Of a stretch of 47,099 nucleotides of DNA, positions 1 through 8,112 are shown one piece after another. Numbering within the stretch: the first letter of the stretch is position 1; every line of letters begins with the position of its first letter. The translations under genes and the position numbers were made by a program. The notes beneath the pieces are model-generated. The model ran no database searches. It was not told the DNA's origin and was given only the letters and a program-made list of their open reading frames with translations. The stretch is taken from positions 1 to 47,099 of the forward strand of contig JAKAMI010000004.1 in NCBI GenBank assembly GCA_021812945.1, in the 5' to 3' direction. The DNA comes from a bacterium (lineage in GTDB: Bacteria > Patescibacteriota > UBA1384 > XYA2-FULL-43-10 > JAKAMI01).

Positions 1-53
1 GCTCCCGGGATGACTACTCCGTAGGTGGTAGCACCACCAATTCTATCTTTCAT
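1..53 (-). CDS. partial CDS, N-terminus only (MKDRIGGATTYGVVIPG...)
   Basis: ATG at 53 on minus strand preceded by AGGAAAGAGG; open to window edge; too short for family assignment. Confidence 0.4.
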   Translation of the reverse strand, partial: MKDRIGGATTYGVVIPG

Positions 54-299
54 GGACACCTCTTTCCTAGGAGGTCATCTTAGCATTTTAGACGACCAAG
101 TGTCCACGATGTATCTGGACCTACACAGGTTTGATCACTAAGAAAACCACCAGATACATTTTTCCCTTGGAAAAAGAACCCTGTGTGTCGAGACAAGAAC
201 CCAGAATTTTAGATAAACGTCAAAATTTCTCCCGTTCAATAAAACTTGTATAAGTAGAGTCTTTTTGGTAAAACATGGATAAATAATCAAGGGGTTTAC

Positions 300-917
300 A
301 TGAAAAGTTTACTTATTACTGGCGCCCCTGGGACTGGCAAGACGACCCTGGCTCGACTTCTGTCACAACAACTGCCTGACTACCAGTGTTTGGGTACTGA
401 TATCATTCGTGAAATTGTGAGACTTTATTATCCGAAACTCAAATATCCTTGGTTTCACCTTTCCTCCGTTCAGGGCTATAAATTTGCCCCCAAGGGTTTA
501 GACCCGGTGGTCTGGGGTTATGAGAGCCAATCGAAGTTATTAGCTCCTTGTATTGATGCGATTTTACAAAGATTTGAGAAGGAAAGGGGAAACGTGATTT
601 TGGAAGGGGCGGCCCTCGTTTCAAAATTATCCAGTCAAATTTCAAATGCCAGCTTACAACAAGTTGTGATAAGCGTCCTGGACGAAAAACAACATTTAGA
701 ACAGTTGAGGCGGCAGGGTGAAACCAGATCAGTATATAAAATTGAAAATTTTCCCCAGATTAGGCATTTTCAAGAGTACCTTATTTCTCTAGCAGAACAA
801 AAAAACATCCCGGTTATTGATAACAAAGATCGACACGAGACCGTAAATAAAGTATTAGAACTGATATCTGACAAAACGCCTGACTGTCTGATATCGTTTG
901 GGTCAAAAAAACGGTGA
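300..917 (+). CDS. P-loop kinase/ATPase, 2-phosphoglycerate kinase-like
   Basis: N-terminal GAPGTGKTTLARLL Walker A, GTDIIREIVR. Confidence 0.7.
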   Translation: MKSLLITGAPGTGKTTLARLLSQQLPDYQCLGTDIIREIVRLYYPKLKYPWFHLSSVQGYKFAPKGLDPVVWGYESQSKLLAPCIDAILQRFEKERGNVILEGAALVSKLSSQISNASLQQVVISVLDEKQHLEQLRRQGETRSVYKIENFPQIRHFQEYLISLAEQKNIPVIDNKDRHETVNKVLELISDKTPDCLISFGSKKR

Positions 918-918
918 T

Positions 919-1584
919 TCAAGATGTCTTCAACCTGCTAAAAACGGTTAAGTCTACCTGTTTGAGAGAATCGAGGATAATATCGGCTTGGCACAGGTTT
1001 TGCGGCGGAGTGTTGGAGTTTTTGACGGCGATACAGAAACAACCAGCAGCTTTAGCGGAAAGGATACCATTGGTAGCGTCTTCGAGAACCACGCACTCCT
1101 TGGGTTTCAGACCGAGCCGTTTTGCGGCTAAAAGGTAAGGTTCGGGGTGGGGTTTGCCGTTTTTGACATGATCGGATGAAACAATCTCATCAAAATATTT
1201 GTGAAGTTTGAACTTACCTAGAATCGTCTCGATCCAGTGACTGGTTCCTGAGGAGGCGATCGCGACTTTTAGTCCTTTTTTTCTAAAAAACTTGAGTGAT
1301 TTTTTAAGACCGGGCATCAGCTCCAAGCCCTGTTCAACTAGCTCGTAAAGAATCTGATGGCGTTCTTTCCAAGCCTGATCGTAGGACATTTCCAGCGAAA
1401 AAATTTCGATCATTCGGGGTACAATTTCCGAAATTCGTTTGCCAATAAAACTAGAATGGATTTCTTCAGTGAACAAGTCGAAATCTCCACCATGCCGTTC
1501 AACTAAAACCCGCCAGCTTTCCTGGTGAAGCGGTTCAGAGTTGATCATAAGATCATCTAGATCATAAATCGCGGCTTTGATCAT
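919..1584 (-). CDS. HAD-superfamily hydrolase (beta-phosphoglucomutase-like)
   Basis: YDLDDLMINSEPLH, IASSGTSHWIE, GKPHPEPYLLAAKRLGLKPKECVVLEDATNGILSAKAAG; start set at the ATG of MIKAAIYD. Confidence 0.85.
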   Translation of the reverse strand: MIKAAIYDLDDLMINSEPLHQESWRVLVERHGGDFDLFTEEIHSSFIGKRISEIVPRMIEIFSLEMSYDQAWKERHQILYELVEQGLELMPGLKKSLKFFRKKGLKVAIASSGTSHWIETILGKFKLHKYFDEIVSSDHVKNGKPHPEPYLLAAKRLGLKPKECVVLEDATNGILSAKAAGCFCIAVKNSNTPPQNLCQADIILDSLKQVDLTVFSRLKTS

Positions 1585-1736
1585 TCGACCTTGGAATTTT
1601 CGATCAGTTTTTTGATACTCTCGGGCATTTCGCGGCAGGCGCAGTTTTTGGCATGAGTGACATGCCATTTTATGCGCTCATCAATACTCGGATTTTTGGG
1701 CATCCTATTTTTCAAATGCCAGTCTTTGTTGATCAT
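1581..1736 (-). CDS. small Cys/His protein, 51 aa (MINKDWHLKNRMPKNPSIDERIKWHVTHAKNCACREMPESIKKLIENSKVE)
   Basis: Below ORF-track cutoff; stop overlaps the HAD start as ATGA. Confidence 0.55.
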   Translation of the reverse strand: MINKDWHLKNRMPKNPSIDERIKWHVTHAKNCACREMPESIKKLIENSKVE

Positions 1737-1748
1737 AATTTCTGCTTG
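1729..1748. repeat. 20-bp direct repeat copy 1 flanking hicBA
   Basis: TTGATCATAATTTCTGCTTG. Confidence 0.7.
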
Positions 1749-1791
1749 TCAAAATGTTTGTTTGGCCATATCATCCTTGTACTATCTGGTT

Positions 1792-2004
1792 TTATCGAAA
1801 ATCACTCTCTTTGAGACCAGACTGAAGTAGAATAGATTGAAATGTGCCGTGAGGGATTTCCTTTTTGCTCATTTTAATAATCACTGTTCGCACCACTTTT
1901 CCGGTTTTTCGAAATTTACCATGCGAGCCCCTCTGGGAAACAAAAAAGAAGCCCTTATCTGTAAGGACTTTGATGACCAGTCTAAGCTGGATAGGTTTAG
2001 GCAT
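1792..2004 (-). CDS. hicA: HicA-family mRNA interferase toxin
   Basis: MPKPIQLRLVIKVLTDKGFFFVSQRGSHGKFRK with catalytic SH dsRBD-like core; start could also be 2016. Confidence 0.75.
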   Translation of the reverse strand: MPKPIQLRLVIKVLTDKGFFFVSQRGSHGKFRKTGKVVRTVIIKMSKKEIPHGTFQSILLQSGLKESDFR

Positions 2005-2218
2005 GTTTGAAAACAAGTGGAACGATATCCAACCTTTCCACCTTTGTTATTTTGGAAACGGGTGTATCTTCAAAATACAACTCCAGGGCTTCCAAAAGGC
2101 ATGCTATCGCTTCATCTTTTGTACTGCCAAAACTAGATATTCCGGTGTTCAGATTCCATGATATATAGCTTTTGCCGTCTTTCCAAACCACGTTTTTTAG
2201 ATCGATTTTACGCATCAT
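1997..2218 (-). CDS. hicB: HicB-like antitoxin (short)
   Basis: GKSYISWNLNTGISSFGSTKDEAIACLLEALELYFED; immediately upstream of HicA on the same strand. Confidence 0.7.
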   Translation of the reverse strand: MMRKIDLKNVVWKDGKSYISWNLNTGISSFGSTKDEAIACLLEALELYFEDTPVSKITKVERLDIVPLVFKHA

Positions 2219-2320
2219 TTATCCATCTTTTGACTTCCTTGATCTTATCATATAGATTAGGATCAAATTAGTCAAATCAATAAATTTCTAACGGGCTAAA
2301 ATATAACTTTTTCTTTGGCT

Positions 2321-2340
2321 TTGATCATAATTCCTGCTTG
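2321..2340. repeat. 20-bp direct repeat copy 2 flanking hicBA
   Basis: TTGATCATAATTCCTGCTTG, one mismatch to copy 1. Confidence 0.7.
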
Positions 2341-2442
2341 ACTTTATAACGACCTCATTATAGCACAGCCGGTCCGGATCTGAAGATTGCAAGTAATTCG
2401 AAGGGTAGACATGAACCGGTAAATTCTGGTAAACTTAGACTC

Positions 2443-2913
2443 ATGGATTCCATTATCGTATATAGTGCCAAATATTTACTATTTCTCTCGCTTGTAGTTG
2501 CCGGCATTGCTTTTTTGTATACCGACAGGACTACGAAAATAAAAACTATCTGGCTCGGTCTGATAGCCTCGCCGATAGCCCTTATCATTACCGAAATATT
2601 CGGAAGATTGGTCTATGATCCCAGACCGTTTGTTGTCGACAATATCCAACCGCTTTTCGAACATGCCGCCGACAACGGATTTCCTTCCGACCACGCGCTC
2701 GCAGCCGCGCTTGTGGCTTTCGTGGTGTTTTCGTTCAATAAAAAAGTCGGTTTTGTTCTGATAGTATTCACTATTTTGATCGGAGTAGCGAGAATCCTGG
2801 CTCGGGTCCATCATCTGCTCGACATCGTCGGAGGCATATCGATTGCGCTGGTTTCGGTAGTGTCGGCATACTATATCTTAAAAGCCTACTATCCGGCGAG
2901 ACGTTCGAGTTAA
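2443..2913 (+). CDS. PAP2-family phosphatase (undecaprenyl-diphosphatase-like)
   Basis: YDPRPF, GFPSDHA, RVHHLLDIVGG motifs. Confidence 0.8.
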   Translation: MDSIIVYSAKYLLFLSLVVAGIAFLYTDRTTKIKTIWLGLIASPIALIITEIFGRLVYDPRPFVVDNIQPLFEHAADNGFPSDHALAAALVAFVVFSFNKKVGFVLIVFTILIGVARILARVHHLLDIVGGISIALVSVVSAYYILKAYYPARRSS

Positions 2914-2944
2914 AAATCTCGGATTGACGGCAGGCGACAGTGGT

Positions 2945-3265
2945 TTACTTCTTTTCTTCTTTCAATTGCGGTTTGCAGACCATGGCTCCGCCCCGAACCG
3001 GACAGATGAGATGGCAGGAACAATCGCCAAGGCAGTTTTCGGGATGAACGGCAACCGATACTTTTTTACCATTTCGCTCTTGCAGTTCATAACAGTGACC
3101 GGTACAAACCTTTAGGCACATCCCGCAACCGGTGCATTTTTCCGGATCGACGTATTCCAAAAACGTCGGAATCCACGCCTTACCATTTTTTCGAACATTT
3201 GTCGTCCAACTCTGTCCCGTATCTAAATGATCTCCCAGAATTGAACAGCACTCTTTTTCAGTCAT
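2945..3265 (-). CDS. 4Fe-4S ferredoxin-like protein
   Basis: CTGCGMCLKVC and NCLGDCSCHLICP cysteine motifs; GGAG upstream of ATG at 3265. Confidence 0.8.
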   Translation of the reverse strand: MTEKECCSILGDHLDTGQSWTTNVRKNGKAWIPTFLEYVDPEKCTGCGMCLKVCTGHCYELQERNGKKVSVAVHPENCLGDCSCHLICPVRGGAMVCKPQLKEEKK

Positions 3266-3303
3266 AATTTTTCTCCTTTTAGTTAGATTCAATTGTCTAC
3301 GAC

Positions 3304-4002
3304 CTAGTTAAATTTTCTCAAAATTTCTTCCACGGAGGCGTCGGCGAAGATTTTCATAGTATCAAATATTTTGAGAGTGGGGTGTTTGGGGATTAGAAGC
3401 TGTAAGTCGGTGCAGGCGAGAACCACACAGTCAACATTTTTATTCTCAAAATCGTTAATAATACGGATCAACTCTTCCCGATCGTGGTTGTTTTGTCGTC
3501 CGTTGACCAGATTCAAAATAAACTTTCCCATTTTGGCTTGTTCGAAATCGTTGGGTTTTTCAAACTCGAGACCATTTTTTTCGAAGGCGTTTTCATAGAG
3601 TTTGTTCTCGATGGTTGCGGAAGTCGAAACGATGCCGACCTTTTTTAAATTATTTTTCTTCAGAAACTTAACCGTTTCCTCGACGATACTTAAAACCGGG
3701 ACGGAAACGGCATTTCTAATCTCGTCTATGAAGACATGCAAAGAGTTGCACGGCATGACGATGAAGTCGGCTCCGGCTTTTTCCAATCTCTCGGCTTCTG
3801 CGACTAAGTAGGGAATATATCTCTTTGAACCGACATTTTTAGTTATCAGATCTTCCTCAATCCGGTAGGGCAGCGGCACGCTGGCGATGATGACGCCGGG
3901 TCTGGCGATTTTGGATCTTTTTTGGCACGAAAAAACCAGGTCGAGGTAAAACTCCGACGTGGTTTCCGGTCCAAGACCTCCGATGATGCCGATAGTTTTC
4001 AT
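3304..4002 (-). CDS. aspartate/glutamate racemase family protein
   Basis: MKTIGIIGGLGPETTSEFYL, MPCNSLH, VVLACTDLQLL; long N-terminal extension of the track ORF rejected because it crosses a tRNA. Confidence 0.85.
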   Translation of the reverse strand: MKTIGIIGGLGPETTSEFYLDLVFSCQKRSKIARPGVIIASVPLPYRIEEDLITKNVGSKRYIPYLVAEAERLEKAGADFIVMPCNSLHVFIDEIRNAVSVPVLSIVEETVKFLKKNNLKKVGIVSTSATIENKLYENAFEKNGLEFEKPNDFEQAKMGKFILNLVNGRQNNHDREELIRIINDFENKNVDCVVLACTDLQLLIPKHPTLKIFDTMKIFADASVEEILRKFN

Positions 4003-4050
4003 TTTAAATTGGTTAAAATCTTTTCTATATCTTCTACATCGTCGAGATGC

Positions 4051-4139
4051 TGGCGGAAGGAGAGGGATTCGAACCCTCGATACCTTGCGGTATACACGCT
4101 TTCCAAGCGTGCGCACTAGACCAACTATGCGATCCTTCC
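4051..4139 (-). tRNA. tRNA-Ser(GGA)
   Basis: Acceptor GGAAGGA/TCCTTCC, anticodon arm CACGC-TTGGAAA-GCGTG, long variable arm, T-loop GGTTCGAATCC, encoded CCA. Confidence 0.93.
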
Positions 4140-4204
4140 GTGACTTTAATTTAGCAGAAAGAGGCTGATTTTTAAAGACCGAAATCAAGAATGTAAGAAA
4201 AGAA

Positions 4205-4430
4205 AGAGCCTGTGGCACACGAAGTCCACAGGCTTGCGAGTCGGCTGCCGGCCGGGTACATCCCGATTTGTCGGCTAACCGTACGGCTAGTGGAGGACAC
4301 TCAGGGGAGGACGTCAACCAGCGCAGTCGCCATTCCGGCGGTATACCGGACGGGGTCAAACCGGTATCTGCGAGGCTACTCGGGAAGATGTCGCATCTCT
4401 TCCTTTTCGCGATTGACGCGCCTACCCTTA
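4205..4430 (-). ncRNA. candidate structured non-coding RNA, ~225 nt
   Basis: Promoter-like TTGACT-N17-TATTAC upstream, intrinsic terminator downstream, no convincing ORF, several hairpins including CGCCggaatGGCG, ACCGG..CCGGT, CTAGCCGtaCGGTTAG. Confidence 0.5.
4207..4234 (-). terminator. intrinsic terminator
   Basis: AGCCTGTGG...CCACAGGCT followed by CTTTCTTTTCTT on minus. Confidence 0.7.
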
Positions 4431-4435
4431 CCGCA

Positions 4436-4464
4436 GTAATACCAATACCGCTAAGAGAAGTCAA
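4436..4464 (-). promoter_or_regulatory. sigma70-type promoter TTGACT-17-TATTAC
   Basis: -35 at 4459-4464, -10 at 4436-4441 (read on minus). Confidence 0.5.
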
Positions 4465-4508
4465 CGGGGTGGAAAATAGCTCCTGTTTACAAGCGGGCTG
4501 GTTATGTT

Positions 4509-6302
4509 ATGTTTAAAACTATGAACGATGAAGTTGAGGAGATCAAGCGCAAGATCGACATCGTGGAGTTTATCGGCTCCTATGTCACCTTGAAAAAAGC
4601 CGGAACCAATTACAAAGGTCTCTGTCCTTTTCACAACGAAAAAACACCGTCGATGATGGTCTCGCCGGAGAAGCAGATTTTCAAGTGCTTTGGTTGCTCG
4701 GAGGGTGGCGACGTATTTTCTTTCTTAATGAAAATAGAGGCGCTGGGTTTTGGCGATGCTCTAAAAACCCTGGCGGTCAAAGCCGGCGTAACCCTGAAAC
4801 CCAGGTATTTCGAAAAGCTTACTTCGGGGGAGCAGCCGGGGCAAAAAAGCCGACTTTTAGAGTTAAATGAACTGGCGGGCAGAGTTTATCACAAAGTCTT
4901 GGTTGATCACCCCAAAGCGGTTAAAGCCCGTGAGTACCTAGATGGGAGAGGTATCACTCAAAAAACTATCGAGGAGTTCAACTTTGGCTATGCGCCAGAC
5001 TCCTGGGACTTTCTGATCCGTTTCTGCGAGAAGCACGGCTACACCGAAAAGGAGCTCATACTCTCGGGTTTGGCCGTTCGCAAGAATCAGATCGAGAATA
5101 GCTCAAACAACCGCCAAAGTTACGATCGTTTCCGCGGTCGGATAATGTTCCCGATTTGCAACATCCTCGGCTCCACTGTCGCTTTTACCGGACGAGACTT
5201 GGTGGACAGGGAAAACTCTCCCAAATATTTGAATTCTTCGGAGTCGCCGATCTACCACAAAAGTCTGATTATCTACGGTTTGGACAAGGCCAAGATCGAG
5301 ATCAAAAAGACCGACCGAGTTATTATTGTCGAAGGACAGATGGATGTAGTCGCTTGCCACCAAGCGGGTTTTAGAAATGTCGTTGCCACTTCTGGCACCT
5401 CGTTGACCAAAGAGATGTTGGAAACTCTGAGTCGATACACCTTCAACATTTACTTCTGCTTCGATAGCGATAATGCCGGCCAGCTGGCTCTAAAGCGGGC
5501 CATTGGTCTGGCAGGGGAACTGGATCTCGGGACTAAGGTTGTCACTCTTCCTAAAGAATTCAAGGATCCGGACGAAGCCATTCAAAAAGATCCGAAAAAC
5601 TGGCCGGAGGCGGTGGAGAGAGCCAAGCCCGGGCTTGAGCATCTCGTAGACATTTACACCTCCAACCTGAACGATATTAACGATAAGCGAGCGGCGCAGA
5701 AAGAGTTGCTGCCGCTGATAAAAATTCTAAAGAGTGAGACGGAAAAGGAGTACTATATTAAGTATTTAGCCAAGAAGTTACTGGTCACCGAACAAACGTT
5801 AATAGAGGAGATGAGGCGACTTAAAGTCCAAGAGTCCAAAAGTCCGGAAGTCCAAAAGGAAGAAGAAACCGGAAGTGAATTATCGGATCAGGAAAAGCTG
5901 TTGGCGGTGTTGTTGGAGAAGCCGGCAGTACTGAAAGATCAACTTGGAAAAGCTGTTCAGTTACTGCGGCCGATGGGGGAGTTTGAGCGATTGATCATCA
6001 AAATAAAGCAGCTTGATCCGGTCGATGAAAAAACTGTTAGCGATATTTTAAAACAAACGGTCAAGAAAGACCGCCTCAAAGAGATTTGGCTGGGGTTAAT
6101 GTCGGAGTTGGACGATCCCGAGGCAGGAATTAACGACCTAGCCGAGGATCTACTAAAAGGACTAAAAAAGGCGAGTCTGGAGGACAGAAAAAACATCATT
6201 TTGAAACAAATCTCCGAAGCCGACTCAAAGGGCGACAAGAAGCTTTGCCTCAAATTGCTAAAGGAGCTCAATTCTGTTATAATCAACGGTAGTAAGGAGT
6301 AG
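4509..6302 (+). CDS. dnaG: DNA primase
   Basis: CHC2 zinc finger CPFHNEKTPSMMVSPEKQIFKCFGC; TOPRIM VEGQMDVVACHQAG. Confidence 0.95.
   Translation: MFKTMNDEVEEIKRKIDIVEFIGSYVTLKKAGTNYKGLCPFHNEKTPSMMVSPEKQIFKCFGCSEGGDVFSFLMKIEALGFGDALKTLAVKAGVTLKPRYFEKLTSGEQPGQKSRLLELNELAGRVYHKVLVDHPKAVKAREYLDGRGITQKTIEEFNFGYAPDSWDFLIRFCEKHGYTEKELILSGLAVRKNQIENSSNNRQSYDRFRGRIMFPICNILGSTVAFTGRDLVDRENSPKYLNSSESPIYHKSLIIYGLDKAKIEIKKTDRVIIVEGQMDVVACHQAGFRNVVATSGTSLTKEMLETLSRYTFNIYFCFDSDNAGQLALKRAIGLAGELDLGTKVVTLPKEFKDPDEAIQKDPKNWPEAVERAKPGLEHLVDIYTSNLNDINDKRAAQKELLPLIKILKSETEKEYYIKYLAKKLLVTEQTLIEEMRRLKVQESKSPEVQKEEETGSELSDQEKLLAVLLEKPAVLKDQLGKAVQLLRPMGEFERLIIKIKQLDPVDEKTVSDILKQTVKKDRLKEIWLGLMSELDDPEAGINDLAEDLLKGLKKASLEDRKNIILKQISEADSKGDKKLCLKLLKELNSVIINGSKE
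5825..5856 (+). repeat. (AGTCCNNN)x4 octamer array inside dnaG
   Basis: AGTCC at 5825, 5833, 5841, 5849. Confidence 0.8.
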
Positions 6303-6435
6303 ACTCTCGCGGATCTCATGGACGAACATTTTAAAGTTTAGCAAACTTGTGAGTGATAACAGTCTTTTTAGATCAGCAAAGACTGTCATCATCAGCTGAG
6401 ATGATTTGTGTATTAATTACATTGTTATAAAAAAA

Positions 6436-7581
6436 ATGGCGAAGAAAGCAATCTATTTAAATAAAGAAGAAGAACTACCGTTTCCGCCGCAGGTGGTGGA
6501 GCTTTTGCATCGCGGGCGCGATCACGGCTTTATTTCTCTCAAGGAGCTAGTCCAAGCGTATCCGGAGGCCGAAGACCAGCTCAAAGAGGTCGATGCGGTT
6601 TTTGATTACCTGCTGGAGAAAGGCGTCGATATCATGGATGCGCCGGGCGGGAATCTGTTCGAGAAAGTGCGTCAGGAGACGGCGGACATCATCGCCGCCG
6701 GCGATGAGATCCGGCCGGAGGACTTGGAGATCAAGGAATCGGACATTGTCGAGGTTTCCGACGACTCGGTGCGGATGTATCTGCGGGAGATCGGCCGGAT
6801 ACCGCTTTTAACCACCGAGGAAGAGATCAAACTAGCCAAGCGAATGGAAGCCGGCGACAAACTGGCCAAAAAACGGTTGGCTGAAGCCAACCTGCGTTTG
6901 GTGGTTTCCATTGCCAAGAAATACATCGGCCGCGGCCTTTCCCTATTGGATTTAATTCAAGAAGGCAACACCGGACTGATGCGGGCGGTGGAAAAGTTTG
7001 ATTACAAAAAAGGCTATAAATTTTCAACCTATGCCACCTGGTGGATTCGCCAGGCGATCACTCGGGCCATCGCCGACCAGGCCAGAACCATCCGGATTCC
7101 GGTGCATATGATTGAGATCATCAACAAACTGATCCGGGTGCAAAGACAGCTGGTGCAGGAGCTGGGACGCGAACCTAAGCCGGAGGAGATCGCCGATGTT
7201 TTGGGTATCGATGTTCAAAAAGTCGAACATATTATCAAAATATCTCAGGAAACAGTCTCGCTGGAGGCGCCGGTAGGGGAGGAGGAAGATTCCAAGCTCG
7301 GGGACTTTATCGAGGACGACAAGAATCTCTCGCCGGAGGAGTCGGCTATCAGTCAATTACTCAAAGGGCATATTGACGAATTTCTAGGTTATCTCTCCCC
7401 TCGCGAACAAAAGATCCTGAAAATGCGTTTCGGCTTGGCCGGCGAGCGTACTCACACCCTCGAAGAAGTCGGTCAGGAGTTCGGCGTGACCCGAGAACGT
7501 ATCCGCCAGATCGAAGCCAAGGCCCTCCAGAAACTCAAAAAACACGAGCGCTCAACGGAGCTGGAAGACTACCTTAAATAA
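6436..7581 (+). CDS. rpoD: RNA polymerase primary sigma factor
   Basis: Region 2 [48 protein letters not shown]; region 4 [18 protein letters not shown]. Confidence 0.95.
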   Translation: MAKKAIYLNKEEELPFPPQVVELLHRGRDHGFISLKELVQAYPEAEDQLKEVDAVFDYLLEKGVDIMDAPGGNLFEKVRQETADIIAAGDEIRPEDLEIKESDIVEVSDDSVRMYLREIGRIPLLTTEEEIKLAKRMEAGDKLAKKRLAEANLRLVVSIAKKYIGRGLSLLDLIQEGNTGLMRAVEKFDYKKGYKFSTYATWWIRQAITRAIADQARTIRIPVHMIEIINKLIRVQRQLVQELGREPKPEEIADVLGIDVQKVEHIIKISQETVSLEAPVGEEEDSKLGDFIEDDKNLSPEESAISQLLKGHIDEFLGYLSPREQKILKMRFGLAGERTHTLEEVGQEFGVTRERIRQIEAKALQKLKKHERSTELEDYLK

Positions 7582-7620
7582 ATTACAAAGTCCAAAATCC
7601 AAATTTCAAAACGTATAAAT

Positions 7621-7654
7621 CTAAAATCACCCGAAAATACGCGGGTGATTTTAG
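7621..7654. terminator. bidirectional intrinsic terminator after rpoD
   Basis: CTAAAATCACCCG aaaatacg CGGGTGATTTTAG. Confidence 0.8.
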
Positions 7655-7696
7655 TTAAGCAAACTAGAAAATCGTTGATATTGCCAGAACAATTTG

Positions 7697-8074
7697 TCAC
7701 GAAGCCAGCTTGAGATGCTTTTCGATAGTTTTGATTTTGGCTTCCAAGCGGTCTTGCCGGACGACACCGAAATATCTTTCTTGATCTAATTTTTGTAAGA
7801 TGCCGGTTTGTTTTTCCAGAATATCATGCACCCAAACGTTGTCTTTTCCGAGTTTATTCAAGCGTTTTTCTATTTCTTCAAACCGACCATCAACCCGAGT
7901 GAACTCGCCCGATATCTCTTTTCGAAACCCCATAAACTCGTCCGACACCTCTTTTCGAAAATCCGTGAACTCGCCGGATACTTCTTTTCGGAATCTAATA
8001 AATTCGTCGGCAACCATTTGCCGAAAATCGTTAATTATTTCAACAATTTCTTCATTTTCAATTTTTTTCTTCAT
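7697..8074 (-). CDS. coiled-coil protein with tandem FRKEVS(G/D)EF repeats
   Basis: FRKEVSGEFTDFRKEVSDEFMGFRKEISGEFTRVDGRFEEIEKRLNKL. Confidence 0.6.
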   Translation of the reverse strand: MKKKIENEEIVEIINDFRQMVADEFIRFRKEVSGEFTDFRKEVSDEFMGFRKEISGEFTRVDGRFEEIEKRLNKLGKDNVWVHDILEKQTGILQKLDQERYFGVVRQDRLEAKIKTIEKHLKLAS

Positions 8075-8112
8075 GTTTTTTTAATTCTACTCCCGGTAAA
8101 AATAATGTCAAA

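Noticed and set aside
4003-4464. N-terminal 154-aa extension of the racemase ORF in the track
   Set aside because: It runs through tRNA-Ser(GGA) and the ncRNA candidate; the ATG at 4002 begins the conserved MKTIGIIGGLGP.
6593-7356. Antisense and alternate-frame ORFs over rpoD (also over dnaG, ABC genes, alaS, pyrE)
   Set aside because: They mirror strongly conserved genes and show no recognisable family or start signals.
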